64,000 nt of DNA from Bolinopsis microptera. Taxonomy: Eukaryota > Ctenophora > Tentaculata > Lobata > Bolinopsidae. The position numbers were made by a program, and so were the translations under genes. Shown piece by piece: positions 29,100-39,435 of this stretch. How positions within the stretch are numbered: position 1 is the stretch's first letter; each line of letters begins with the position of its first letter. The stretch lies in assembly GCF_026151205.1 (NCBI RefSeq), contig NC_087084.1:8357394-8421393 (forward strand), given 5' to 3'. Under the pieces are notes generated by a model. The model was not told where the DNA came from and made no database searches. It saw nothing but the letters and a program-made list of their open reading frames with translations.

Positions 29100-30530
29100 C
29101 TCAAATAGTGGGCCTGTTGATAGCTTGGATGTGTTTTATTATAGTGTAGACTTACTTACATGGGTCTATACTCTATAAGGTGGAATAGTGGGTCTGTTGA
29201 ATGTTGATATTGATAGTGGGTCTGTTGTTATTAAGTGTGTGTCTACTCGCTTAATAGTGGGTCTTTGCTACTCTGAAATGGGTCTGTAGGACGTAGGTTG
29301 ACTTGTGGGTCTGTAAGATGAAATAGTGGGCCTGTTGATATTGATAGTGGGTCTGTTGTTATTAAGTGTGTGTTTACTCGCTTAATAGTGGGTCTTTGCT
29401 ACTCTGAAATGGGTCTGTAGGTTGACTTGTGGGTCTGTAAGATGAAATAGTGGGTCTGTTGATATTGATAGTGGGTCTGTTGTTATTAAGTGTGTGTCTA
29501 CTCGCTTAATAGTGGGTCTTTGCTACTCTGAAATGGGTCTGTAGATTGACTTAAGGTCTGTAACTCTGTAAGGTGGAATAGTGGGCCTGTTGATATTGAT
29601 AGTGGGTCTGTTGTTATTAAGTGTGTGTCTACTCGCTTAATAGTGGGTCTTTGCTACTCTGAAATGGGTCTGTAGATTGACTTGTGGGTCTGTAAGATGA
29701 AATAGTGGGCCTGTTGATATTGATAGTGGGTCTGTTGTTATTAAGTATGTGTCTACTCGCTTAATAGTGGGTCTTTGCTACTCTGAAATGGGTCTGTAGG
29801 TTGACTTGTGGGTCTGTAAGATGAAATAGTGGGCCTGTTGATATTGATAGTGGGTCTGTTGTTATTAAGTGTGTGTCTACTCGCTTAATAGTGGGTCTTT
29901 GCTACTCTGAAATGGGTCTGTAGATTGACTTGTGGGTCTGTAAGATGAAATAGTGGGTCTGTTGATATTGATAGTGGGTCTGTTGTTATTAAGTGTGTGT
30001 CTACTCGCTTAATAGTGGGTCTTTGCTACTCTGAAATGGGTCTGTAGATTGACTTGTGGGTCTGTAAGATGAAATAGTGGGTCTGTTGATATTGATAGTG
30101 GGTCTGTTGTTATTAAGTGTGTGTCTACTCGCTTAATAGTGGGTCTTTGCTACTCTGAAATGGGTCTGTAGGTTGACTTGTGGGTCTGTAAGGTGGAATA
30201 GTGGGTCTGTTGATATTGATAGTGGGTCTGTTGTTATTAAGTGTGTGTCTACTCGCTTAATAGTGGGCCTTTGCTACTCTGAAATGGGTCTGTAGATTTA
30301 TTTGTGGGTCTGTAAGGTTACAAAGTGGGTCTGTTGTTATTGGCAGTGGGTCTGTAAGGTCAAATAGTGGGCCTATTGTTATTAAGTGTGTGTCTACTCG
30401 CTTAATAGTGGGTCTTTGCTACTCTGAAATGGGTCTGTGGATTGACTTGTGGGTCTGTAAGATGAAATAGTGGGTCTGTTGATATTGATAGTAGGTCTGT
30501 TGTTATCAACTGTGTGTCTACTCCCCCATG
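29100..30530 (+). repeat. 124-bp satellite array, about ten copies
   Basis: The marker ctcgcttaatagtgggtc recurs near 29246, 29377, 29501, 29632, 29756, 29880, 30004, 30128, 30252 and 30397. Most spacings are exactly 124 bp, two are 131 and one is 145. Each unit is itself built from a gtgggtctgt submotif occurring about six times, so the array is a higher-order repeat. It decays at both edges. Confidence 0.95.
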
Positions 30531-30766
30531 GTCACCTGGTAACTGGGCTGTGTTTATGACTGCAGTCAGTCAACGATTTGAACTGTGGATTAGTCATTAG
30601 TAAATATCTGTCATAACATCCAAGCAAACATTCTAGAAGACTTCTATAAATAGTCAATAGTGTCCCCTAGACCGTAGGAAATGTAAAAATTTTAAGACGA
30701 TGAGGCCTGAGTAAGTCGTAAATTCTGATTGGAGAATGCAGATTGCTGTTGTGAAGTTACCAACTT
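30531..30766. other. Unassigned sequence after the satellite
   Basis: No repeat family or gene recognised. Confidence 0.3.
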
Positions 30767-31278
30767 TACGTGAGTACTTGATTCTTTTCAATCCCAGTTT
30801 ATTGCTGTCCTACAAATTTCTTTAATGCCAAATGTCGTCTAAAACACCCTGTTTCGCAAAAAATTTCCGGGGGGCTGCGCCCCCCTAGCCCCCGCCAAGG
30901 GGCTCCGCCCCTGGACCCCGCTTGGGGCTGCGCCCCCAGACCCCTGCCACAGCTTGCTCGCTTCGCTCGCTGCGCAGATGGATTGGACACGTCGGCTCGC
31001 TTCGCTTGCCAACAGCCCCCCTCAAAGAAAAATCCTGGCTACGTCCCTGTACGTGAGTACTTGATTCTTTTCAGTCCCAGTTTATTGCTGTCCTACAAAT
31101 TTCTTTAATGCCAAATGTCGTCTAAAACACCCTGTTTCGCAAAAATTTTCCGGGGGGCTGCGCCCCCCAGACCCCTGCCACAGCTTGCTAGCTTCGCTCG
31201 CTGCGCAGCTGGATTGGACGCGTCGGCTAGCTTCGATCCCCGACAGCCCCCCTCAAATAAAAATCCTGGCTACGTCCC
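30767..31278 (+). repeat. GC-rich repeat, two tandem copies
   Basis: Copy 1 runs 30767-31049 and copy 2 31050-31278. Each starts tacgtgagtacttgattc, passes a GC-rich core (ggggggctgcgccccc) and ends aaatcctggctacgtccctg. Copy 2 lacks part of the core. A third copy lies inverted at 60052-60240. The dispersed, non-coding, CpG-rich unit looks like a MITE or SINE-like family. Confidence 0.8.
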
Positions 31279-31408
31279 TGACCCTATACATCTTTATACT
31301 ATAAGTATAAAGCCAGCATTTTAAGGGGTATTTGTAAGTTTTCCACATATGTATGAGTGGACTTTGGAAATCAAATTATCAACCAAAATGTGGTAGAATA
31401 TTGCATAT

Positions 31409-31560
31409 ATGAATTATAGTACATATAATTATTCTGACGGAAGAAGGTCATCAACTTCAAGTCCTAAATTATGGAATGTAATATTTAGTCCAATCTCTAA
31501 GATTGTTGATAGGGAAAGTTCAAAAAATTGGATTAAAAAATTTGCGAAAAAAGTTACTGC
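31409..31560 (+). pseudogene. Possible retroelement C-terminal remnant
   Basis: A short frame reads NYSDGRRSSTSSPKLWNVIF, similar in layout to the YGxRSFxxxGPKLWNxLP end of LINE RT tails in this window. It is too short to assign a family. Confidence 0.3.
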
Positions 31561-32760
31561 GAGCGCAGCTCAGCCAGCGAGCCACATTCAATGGAAAAGT
31601 GGGTCTTTAACCCAAAAAAGTCAGCACCATTGGGTGGGTCTGTGGCACCCAGAAAAAAAAACCTTAGCTGGCGCTCTAGGATGCACGCCACTGCTGTATT
31701 ACATAGACTAAAATTTTGATGACTATACTTTTGCAAGACATGAACCGTGCTTATTTTACAGAAATTAGTACCGCATACAATCCTCAATTTCGAGTTGGTC
31801 ATGATTGTAATTGGGAGGTGGGAACAACTCTTCTGCATTTAATTAGAACTGTCTGTACAGTTTACAAATACAATGGAGTAAATACAAAGGTTGTGTACAC
31901 TACTGTGCTGATATGGAAAACTCCCGACTAGACTATATGTTGCTACAATTCATTCGGGGGCGTGGATGAGGTTTGTAATTTAGCTATTTAGGCATTTGTT
32001 TTTGACTGATTTATCTTCTGGACAGTTCTTGGAACATTGGAAGTTCAATAAAAATCAGTGCAGTAGAGGAGTAAACTTGCACGAGAGTTAAAATGGTACT
32101 ATTATAATCTGTGTTGTCAGGTAAGATTTCAGTTTTAACTTTTTAGTGGCGTTTTTAATCACGATAAACTCCCCTTAAATCGCATCTTTTGGCGTTAAGC
32201 TTAACTCCAAAAGATGCGATTTAGCGACGCGTTATAAAATTTTCAAAATATTTCTTAAACCGCATCTTTTTCAATGAAACAAGAAATTTCAATGAAACAA
32301 GAAATTTAATTTTAGCACATTTTTACAGAATAAAAAGATGTAAAACAATTCATAAAATATAATGCCCATTTGGTGTATGACTTTTTGTCCTTGACTGCTA
32401 GTTTGGTTTTGGAAGGACAGGTAACTAACGGGGCAAGGAATGCGCGTGCCTGGAAGCTTTTGCACACACCGAAACGCTAGTTCAGTTAAGTTTATAGAGA
32501 CAAGGCTCAGATTAGGACTAGAAGAAAAATTGTAAGCAGACATTAGGGGTTCTGTTTATAGTTGTTATTATAGGTTGCAGTCTTGTTGTGACAAAAAGTC
32601 TACACTAAAACATTCTTTGGTTTATATTGTGTAGTTCAAGGATATAAAATGCAGCTTCAAGCTTTCAAGGTGGATATTGGAGAGCTGGCGAAAGATTATG
32701 GCCTTTGTATCAATGGTTATAATAAGCTATAAATATCTTAAACTATACAGTGCTAATTAA
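31561..32760. other. Island sequence, no gene
   Basis: Non-coding. It holds one more GCATCTTTTGG palindrome (32181-32219) and the direct repeat aatgaaacaagaaattt (32274 and 32291). Confidence 0.4.
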
Positions 32761-32919
32761 AATTTCTTTAAACTTCATTCTCAAATTAGATTTTTAAAAT
32801 TCAAAAGTAAATATACAATAATTTTATTAAAACTTTCTCACACATACTTTACTCACAGGACAAGACTTGGAAAACAGTAGCCTAGGGTAATTTTAATTGA
32901 GATGTGTGTGACCAGCCAG

Positions 32920-35900
32920 TTATAATGTTTGGGAAATAAGATTTGCGCAGTCAAAATCTTTGACAGTCCAATCAAGCAGGGCGTGATTATGTTGATTCGT
33001 TAATAGCGCACGTTTTAGCTTACCTCGCAAGCACATTACACTAGTAGTAAAGTCAGTCATTCTGAATTTTGGGGTTAAAATGTTAAAAATTTTGGTTGAT
33101 CTAGTGTTGTGATTGTCAGGTGGGTCTGCCTGACAGATTAGAAGGCAGGGTTTCCTCGAGGAACACGTGTAACCTTCATGTAAGGATATTGGAGCACGGA
33201 ATTTCATTATCTTGTAGAGCTCGAGGTAACTGTGGTATGTATAGAGATTTTGTATAGCTAGAATATTATTATGCTTAAATATCGGTTTGGTGTGCTCTTT
33301 TATGAAAAATTTTTGGTCAAGTTTCTGGTGTCCTATAGGCCTAGTACGTGCACAAGTCTTAAACTTATCAAGGTACGCCAGCCTGTCACCAAATAGTACT
33401 CTGAGACAGTACTTCTGAGCAGTAAATAATGAGCTTATACGTTGTTTCGCTGCCCCACCCCATACAGATATACAGTAGGAAAGATGTGATTCGAACAGAG
33501 TATAATATAATTGTTGGTGTAGAAATTCTGGAAGGGAGCAGCGAAGTCTACATAAAGTGGATGTGGAATGATTTAGAGTTCGCTTAAGTGCTTTGATGTG
33601 ATCTTCCCATGATAGGTTCTCGTCAATTATAACACCCAGAAATTTTGCGGATGAAACCTTTTTGATTGGAAAGTTGTCTATAGTTAATACAACTTCAGGG
33701 TGTGATAAAGTCTCTAACTTAGAACCTGCCATGGTGGGTTTGAAGTGTATGTAGCAGCACTTAGACATGTTTATATGTAACTTATTCGCTCTCATATAAG
33801 ACTTTAATGATGACAAAAGCTCATTTCCTCGTTCATATGCCTCACGTTTTGTTTTTCCGACAACAAATATATTGGTATCATCAGCAAAGGTAACAAATGA
33901 TCCTAGTTTAGAACTGTTTGTGATGTCGTTCATATAAAGAAGAAATAGGAGAGGTCCAAGAATTGAACCCTGTGGGACACCAAATTGAATAGATAGGGTA
34001 TCTGATTTTTCTCCTACAACTTCGGTGTATTGTTGCCTGTTTGTCAAGTAGCTTTTAATGAGGTTATTTGCAACTCCTCTCACTCCACATCCCTCTAGTT
34101 TTATAAGAAGTGTTGAATGGTCGATAGTGTCAAAAGCTTTGCTTAGGTCAATGAATATTCCTAAAACATGATTCTTAAGTTTAAGAGATTTCGTAATCAA
34201 ATTTACAGAGTAATTGACTGCATGAGATGTAGAGTGAGATTTCCTAAATCCAAACTGCGTCTTCGATATAACTCCCTGGGAGCTAACAAATCCGTATATT
34301 CTAGAATATATGAGCTTTTCAAAGATCTTACCGAAGACGGACAGTGTGGAGATAGGACGGTAGTTCTCAATTTCTTCTGGGTTACCTTTCTTATATACAG
34401 GTGTTATTTTACCAGTTTTCAGGACATCAGGAAATATACCTTTGGTCATAAGGATATTGAAGTAATTCGATAATACAGGTGCAATTACATGAGATGACTT
34501 TTTTACTACACTTATGGGAATGTCACTGGCTTTACCATTTTCGAACTCGCTTATGATTTTCAATATTTCGTTCGAGGAGCAATCTTCTAGCCTAATATTT
34601 TTTTCATTTCTTGGGTTCAGGAAGTCATAGAAAGTTTTCATGGGTAATATAGGCAGGCCATCAGATAGATTATGCAGTGTCTCATTCAGCTTTGGTGCAA
34701 TAGAGACAAACCAAGCATTGAATCCATTAGCAATTGCTCTTCTATCAACTATTCTTTGGTTATCAATGATAAATGGGGGCTTGGTTTGCCTCTTCTTTTT
34801 GCCCCTGAGTTCGTTAATAATTTGCCAGGTTTTCTTGCTGTTTTCACAGTTGTTTACGATTTCGTTACAGTAATGCCAACGTTTGGCAGCTTTAATGATA
34901 GCTTTGAGCATCCTACGATAATCACTAAATACTTGGTAGAGCAATAAATTACCACCAGGGTTCTTATTAGTAACGGTGTCAGACCACTCCTTACGCAGTT
35001 CATGCTTTCTTTCTACAGACTGGATGATACTGTCTGTAATCCATGGGTTAAGTTTGGGAGTTCTTTTTGTCACTTTTGGTACCTCCAGTTTGCAGTGTTT
35101 GTCAAGTGTCTGGTCAAAACATGCCGTGAACTCATCAAATTTTGTTGAAGGAGTGAGCTGGTTTACCCTCACCTCAAGTTCAGATACAAAGCTTTTTAAT
35201 TTGGAACTTGAGTAATCATAATAGCGGACATGTTTCTGAGGCTCTGTATTGCGAGGGGTCTCTACTGAAGTGAAGGTAAATATAGGGGCATGCTCACCAA
35301 GCCGTTCTTCAATAACACCTGATAAGACTATATTCTCAATTTTATTTGTTAAAATGTTATCGATGCAGGAACTTTTACAGTTTTGACGAAAATGTGTTGC
35401 AATGGAGATAGTCGGGTAAAAGCCATTTCTGTATAAAGTATCCTCAAAGAGCTGGGAACTGGTAGATATATTAAGTATGTTTGAGTTAAAGTCTCCCAAC
35501 AAATTGACAGTTTTCCCATTTAGCTGCTTTGCAAGTAATTCAATGGTTTCACAAAAGCTATCAAAGCAGCCATTAGGGGGTCGGTAGATGACTCCATGAA
35601 CAATTTTGCAGCCTGCGCTATCTGTGGTTTCAACAAAGAGACTCTCAATATTTGTAGTACAGTGTGATACATTTTCTAAGACCACAGTGTTTAAATGGTC
35701 AGATACATAGAGTGCAACACCTGTGCCTTTTTTCTTACCTGCCAATGTTTCTTGATAGAATCCAGTGTATGCTGGAATTTGGTACAGACCCTGCTGTGCA
35801 GGATCAGTATTGGTTTCAGCAAGACCAATCATATCAAACGAGTGCCCTATACTTTTGAGTTCAATTAGGAAGCTATCAAAGTTAGATGCGTTTCCATCTA

Positions 35901-36285
35901 TATTGTAGAATAAAGTTGATAACATAGATTTTTTTGAGGAATTGAGCTGCTTGATTGCATTTAAGAACTCGAGTTTAGAGTAGCGACGGCAACTTTCAAG
36001 TACATGGGCATATGATGCAATTAAGGCATCCTCCTGGTTTCTATTATCATAGAATCTATCAGAATCAATAGATTCCTCATCAGATGGAAATGGGCAGTAC
36101 CGTTCTTCTGCAGAACTGGCACACTCGCAGCACATCCATAGTCCATTTTTGCATGAATATTTAGCTGATTTGAAACACTTAGTATGAATGGCATTACTAC
36201 AGTTTTCACACTCTAGTAAAGGTTGTCCGATATTAATAGATCTACTGCATGGCTCACACACATCTTTAATAATTTTCATAATCAT
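32920..36285 (-). CDS. LINE ORF2: PHD-like finger, endonuclease, reverse transcriptase
   Basis: 1121 residues. A PHD-like Cys/His cluster lies at 10-54 (CEPC, CENC, HTKC, CCEC). The APE endonuclease follows at about 120-340 (FYNIDG, AETN near 156, GTGVALYV, IYRPPNG, LGDFN near 263, GEHAPI at 330-335, where SDH is usual). The linker has NPWITDSII. The RT lies at about 590-900 with NYRPISTLSVFGK, FIDLSKAFDTIDH, GVPQGSILGP, FADD at 800-803 and FLGVIIDENLSW. The tail is cysteine-poor. It would nick DNA and prime reverse transcription. A PHD module on ORF2 as well as on ORF1 is unusual. Confidence 0.9.
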   Translation of the reverse strand: MIMKIIKDVCEPCSRSINIGQPLLECENCSNAIHTKCFKSAKYSCKNGLWMCCECASSAEERYCPFPSDEESIDSDRFYDNRNQEDALIASYAHVLESCRRYSKLEFLNAIKQLNSSKKSMLSTLFYNIDGNASNFDSFLIELKSIGHSFDMIGLAETNTDPAQQGLYQIPAYTGFYQETLAGKKKGTGVALYVSDHLNTVVLENVSHCTTNIESLFVETTDSAGCKIVHGVIYRPPNGCFDSFCETIELLAKQLNGKTVNLLGDFNSNILNISTSSQLFEDTLYRNGFYPTISIATHFRQNCKSSCIDNILTNKIENIVLSGVIEERLGEHAPIFTFTSVETPRNTEPQKHVRYYDYSSSKLKSFVSELEVRVNQLTPSTKFDEFTACFDQTLDKHCKLEVPKVTKRTPKLNPWITDSIIQSVERKHELRKEWSDTVTNKNPGGNLLLYQVFSDYRRMLKAIIKAAKRWHYCNEIVNNCENSKKTWQIINELRGKKKRQTKPPFIIDNQRIVDRRAIANGFNAWFVSIAPKLNETLHNLSDGLPILPMKTFYDFLNPRNEKNIRLEDCSSNEILKIISEFENGKASDIPISVVKKSSHVIAPVLSNYFNILMTKGIFPDVLKTGKITPVYKKGNPEEIENYRPISTLSVFGKIFEKLIYSRIYGFVSSQGVISKTQFGFRKSHSTSHAVNYSVNLITKSLKLKNHVLGIFIDLSKAFDTIDHSTLLIKLEGCGVRGVANNLIKSYLTNRQQYTEVVGEKSDTLSIQFGVPQGSILGPLLFLLYMNDITNSSKLGSFVTFADDTNIFVVGKTKREAYERGNELLSSLKSYMRANKLHINMSKCCYIHFKPTMAGSKLETLSHPEVVLTIDNFPIKKVSSAKFLGVIIDENLSWEDHIKALKRTLNHSTSTLCRLRCSLPEFLHQQLYYTLFESHLSYCISVWGGAAKQRISSLFTAQKYCLRVLFGDRLAYLDKFKTCARTRPIGHQKLDQKFFIKEHTKPIFKHNNILAIQNLYTYHSYLELYKIMKFRAPISLHEGYTCSSRKPCLLICQADPPDNHNTRSTKIFNILTPKFRMTDFTTSVMCLRGKLKRALLTNQHNHALLDWTVKDFDCANLISQTL

Positions 36286-36290
36286 TTTTA

Positions 36291-38441
36291 CTAAGTGGGG
36301 TTGTTAGACCCCACTGACTGGTTGTGTTTTCCACGTCTTGTCCGTTCTTGCCTCTCTCTCACATACACCCAATGCTTCACACACCTCACAAATTTGGTAA
36401 TACCATAAACTCCTAAGTGAATATCATCACCACCTCTGGTCAGGTTGGTGGCAAGGAGTCCCTTGCTATCTAAAAAGTGTCCAACTCCAAGGTGCCACAC
36501 ACTCTGGTTAAAGTTGGCACTCAACATTTCTCCAACAAGCCGATTGAAGGTCATGATATTCTCGTTCATTTGAGGTAGCCTGGTTGGAAGGACTGCTGCT
36601 ACAAAAACTTTGATCCTAGGGGAGAGCTTTTTTATCTGTTGGATTTTCATGTGGAGAATGTCAACCAGCTGATGGATTGAATTTTCTCCTCTAAGGCTGT
36701 CTGCTCGGAGGTCATTTGTACCACAAACAAGAACAGCGTTACTGTATCCGATACAGTGACAGGGGTCAATCAAACTAACTTTGCTTGCCTTAACTCTTTC
36801 ACCCGGGAATGATTGACCCATTGTTCCAGCACCACTACCAAACTTTATTGTTTTGGTGTTCGAATCTCCAAGTATGATGGTGCTTCTCCTAAATTTTTTG
36901 TCAATTGCTCTAAGGGTAATGGAATACCGGCCCATAGACGGGTTTACCGGAGTCTGTTGGGTGGGTTTAATCCCGTGTTTGAACCATGCCTGTGAGAAAC
37001 GTGTCATGGTGTAGACTGAGTTCGATTCTAGGGACATTTCAGTATTTTTTGTAGGTGATTGTCCTTCATGGATGGGCATAAAACTTATTTTTCTAACTTC
37101 TCCTATGGAAATTGTTGCTATATCAGAGCCAGCAAGAATCTCTGGCTCGTCGTCACAGTGGAAGGGTAACATACTTTCCTCTGTACCACTTGGAGGGAAG
37201 TAGTTTATAAGTACAGAGTTAGGCTTGTGCGTGAGTTTACACTGAGAAGTGACTCTATCAATGGCTGCTGATAATACTGGTGGGATAGCTGGTGAGGACG
37301 GGGGATTTGAGTCTCCGGAATAAGTGTAGCTTTCGCCGTATTTGAGCACTGACCTTCCATTCATCTGGTTAAACTTACCAGATTCTTTGCACTCAGTGAG
37401 AAATCTGGATACCTCGTCAAGCAGTTCTTCGTCCAAGATGTCTACTTGGTAGTCCTTTAACGGCACCCTTACACATTTAGGGAGAGCTACTGATGGTTTA
37501 CTCTCTTGTATAACTGCTGCAGCATAGGCAGAGGTGGAATGATTCCTAGATTTCTGGAAGGAGTGGATCTCTCCACTCAGTTGCGAAAGTCTTGCTTCCA
37601 ACGATGAAATCTCCACGGTAGGCATGCTGTAGGATACAGCACTTGAGATGGCATCAGATACAGCTTGGATGTTCTTACTGTAGTCAACACTAGACTTGAG
37701 AGCTTCATCCAATTTAGCTGAGGTGCTGCTGTTTGGCTTGGAATGGATTGACGTGAAGCACCATGGACATTCCCAGTACTGAAGGATGGCATCAAGATCA
37801 ATCTGACCAATCTGGTTTGCTCCCTTAAGGTTACTGCAAGAGGCGTGCCAATGCTGAGAGCACCTGCAACATTTGAGAAGCCATTCTTTGCCCTCAGAGC
37901 TTGCTCGACAGGGACAGTTACCTTTAATGGCACGTTGCTTTGGACTTGGCTGATCTTTTTCTTCTTCTTCAGTATGGAAGGGTGGGAACGGTTTGTACAT
38001 AGGACTCATAGGGCTCTGAGGACTACCCCTTAGGCTGCCAGGGTCTATTATGAGGCTAGGACTAATTTTTAGGGTAAGAGATGTAGGTGGCTGTAATGTT
38101 GATAGTCCCGGTGAGGAAACAGTGACCTGCTTATCAGCTGACTTAGTTGGCAGGCTGTTTGATCTTCGTCGTCCTGAGATGCTGGCTGCAGGGTTCTTCT
38201 GATTGGCCTTGCTTGTGAGGGGGCTCTTCCTGCGAAGAGGATTAGACACTTTAGGGGAATGAGGTGAGGTAGCCTTAGCCTTAGCAGATGCTGCAGGAGA
38301 GTTGTTTCTGGGCGAGCGTCTGGTTTCGAGTGGTGGTGTTGCAGTTCTGTTCATGACTGTGGATTGATCAGGGGGATGTGCTGAGTGCCCTCTGGGCTGC
38401 CACCACCGGCGAATAAGCTGCACCTGAAATGAGTAGATCAT
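36291..38441 (-). CDS. LINE ORF1: PHD finger, AlkB-like oxygenase, SGNH hydrolase
   Basis: 716 residues. A basic Ser/Pro-rich N-terminus (1-170) precedes a PHD-like finger at 176-228 (CPCR, CCRC, HASC, CPWC). An AlkB-like 2-oxoglutarate/Fe(II) oxygenase domain spans about 330-512: YGESYTYSG near 368, NYFPP at 413, the iron ligands H428-C-D430 in FHCDDE, H489 in FKHG, and the 2OG-binding R505 with R511 in GRYSITLR. An SGNH/GDSL hydrolase domain follows at about 520-690: GDSN with S527, GTNDL with N576, and DDIH with H675. Esterase domains are known in CR1 ORF1 proteins; the added oxygenase suggests nucleic-acid demethylation, perhaps protecting element RNA. That role is inference. The gene may start at Met30, as the first residues are hydrophobic and poorly typical. 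Confidence 0.85.
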   Translation of the reverse strand: MIYSFQVQLIRRWWQPRGHSAHPPDQSTVMNRTATPPLETRRSPRNNSPAASAKAKATSPHSPKVSNPLRRKSPLTSKANQKNPAASISGRRRSNSLPTKSADKQVTVSSPGLSTLQPPTSLTLKISPSLIIDPGSLRGSPQSPMSPMYKPFPPFHTEEEEKDQPSPKQRAIKGNCPCRASSEGKEWLLKCCRCSQHWHASCSNLKGANQIGQIDLDAILQYWECPWCFTSIHSKPNSSTSAKLDEALKSSVDYSKNIQAVSDAISSAVSYSMPTVEISSLEARLSQLSGEIHSFQKSRNHSTSAYAAAVIQESKPSVALPKCVRVPLKDYQVDILDEELLDEVSRFLTECKESGKFNQMNGRSVLKYGESYTYSGDSNPPSSPAIPPVLSAAIDRVTSQCKLTHKPNSVLINYFPPSGTEESMLPFHCDDEPEILAGSDIATISIGEVRKISFMPIHEGQSPTKNTEMSLESNSVYTMTRFSQAWFKHGIKPTQQTPVNPSMGRYSITLRAIDKKFRRSTIILGDSNTKTIKFGSGAGTMGQSFPGERVKASKVSLIDPCHCIGYSNAVLVCGTNDLRADSLRGENSIHQLVDILHMKIQQIKKLSPRIKVFVAAVLPTRLPQMNENIMTFNRLVGEMLSANFNQSVWHLGVGHFLDSKGLLATNLTRGGDDIHLGVYGITKFVRCVKHWVYVRERQERTRRGKHNQSVGSNNPT

Positions 38442-38690
38442 GGGTGGACGTCTGATTTATAATGGAAAAAGGGAACATTGATTACTTAGAACTATTTAGT
38501 AACTAGTTTTTTCATTAGATATACCATAAAGAAGAATTGATTTCGATTGAAACATGATATAACAATAAGTTGCTTTAAGGGTGGATGGTTGGGTAGGTGA
38601 AGTGGTGGATGTTGTTGATTGGATTTAATGGTTTGATGAAGCATATGTATCGTTTGGAATTTCTTTATGGGTTAGAGGGTGGGCTAGGGT

Positions 38691-39300
38691 TGGGTAAAGG
38701 GAATTGTGGGATTCCTAGGTAAGGAGACATTGTGGAAAGCTGGTAGAGTAAATATAAATTGTAGTCGACGAGCTTGCCACAAAGGGATTTAGAGTAAAAT
38801 AAGCCACAACAATCAAATAATTTGGTTATGGTCATACAATAATACAAGTTATGAAAGGTAAATATATATCAAAATCTGTTTGAATTTGGGTAAGAAACTT
38901 GTATTATATAATGACTATCCAATAGACCACTGACACAAAGATACATGTAGTTTAGTTAAATAAAGTTAACACTTTACACACAACAAATAATTTAAGGAAG
39001 AGACCAGCCAGAAGCCAGCAATCAATGTCAGGAGCTTTTAGGGAGGGGCATTTTATGAGAGGATGTTGGTATGTGTTGTGATGTGGAATTTCATAATCTA
39101 CTCATCTTCAGTTGGAGCATCATCGCCGGCAGCAACATCCCTTTGGACACCTTCGCATCATCCCCCAGTGATCATTCTTTTACTCAGACATTGATTGCGG
39201 CTCGAAGGCTCGGTCTACATCCTCCAATTATTTGTTATATAGTAGTGTTGAAAGTATTAAAACGAGTTAACGACACGAATTACGATTCTAGCTTTCGGTT
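38691..39300. other. Island sequence between LINE 5' end and inverted terminus
   Basis: No gene recognised; some G/T-rich low complexity (gggtggatggttgggtagg lies just before). Only short ORFs without domains. Confidence 0.35.
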
Positions 39301-39305
39301 TAAAG

Positions 39306-39435
39306 CGCATCTTTTGGCGTTAAGACTAACTCCAAAAGATGCGAGTAAAGAATCGATAGATGCACGTTCACGACTCGGGTTTTTTAAGAAATTTTAGCGT
39401 AGAAATGCATCTTTTGAGCTTAAGCAGGCATCTTT
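39306..39435. repeat. GCATCTTTTGG palindromes at the island's right end
   Basis: One good palindrome at 39306-39343 and a degenerate one at 39404-39435 match those at 27.1-27.3 kb, and accompany the inverted tggacatt/aatgtcca and ccccgtga/tcacgggg blocks. Confidence 0.7.

Larger units (their letters stand above)
32760..38690 (-). mobile_element. CR1-like LINE with AlkB/SGNH-containing ORF1
   Basis: Minus-strand element: ORF1 at 38441-36291, five-base gap, ORF2 at 36285-32920, then an AT-rich 3' UTR to about 32760. Both frames are fully open, suggesting a recent, possibly active copy. Terminal borders and target duplication were not resolved. Confidence 0.85.

Noticed and set aside
29100-30530. 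CRISPR-like array
   Set aside because: The repeats are long, contiguous and without unique spacers, in a eukaryotic genome. It is a satellite.
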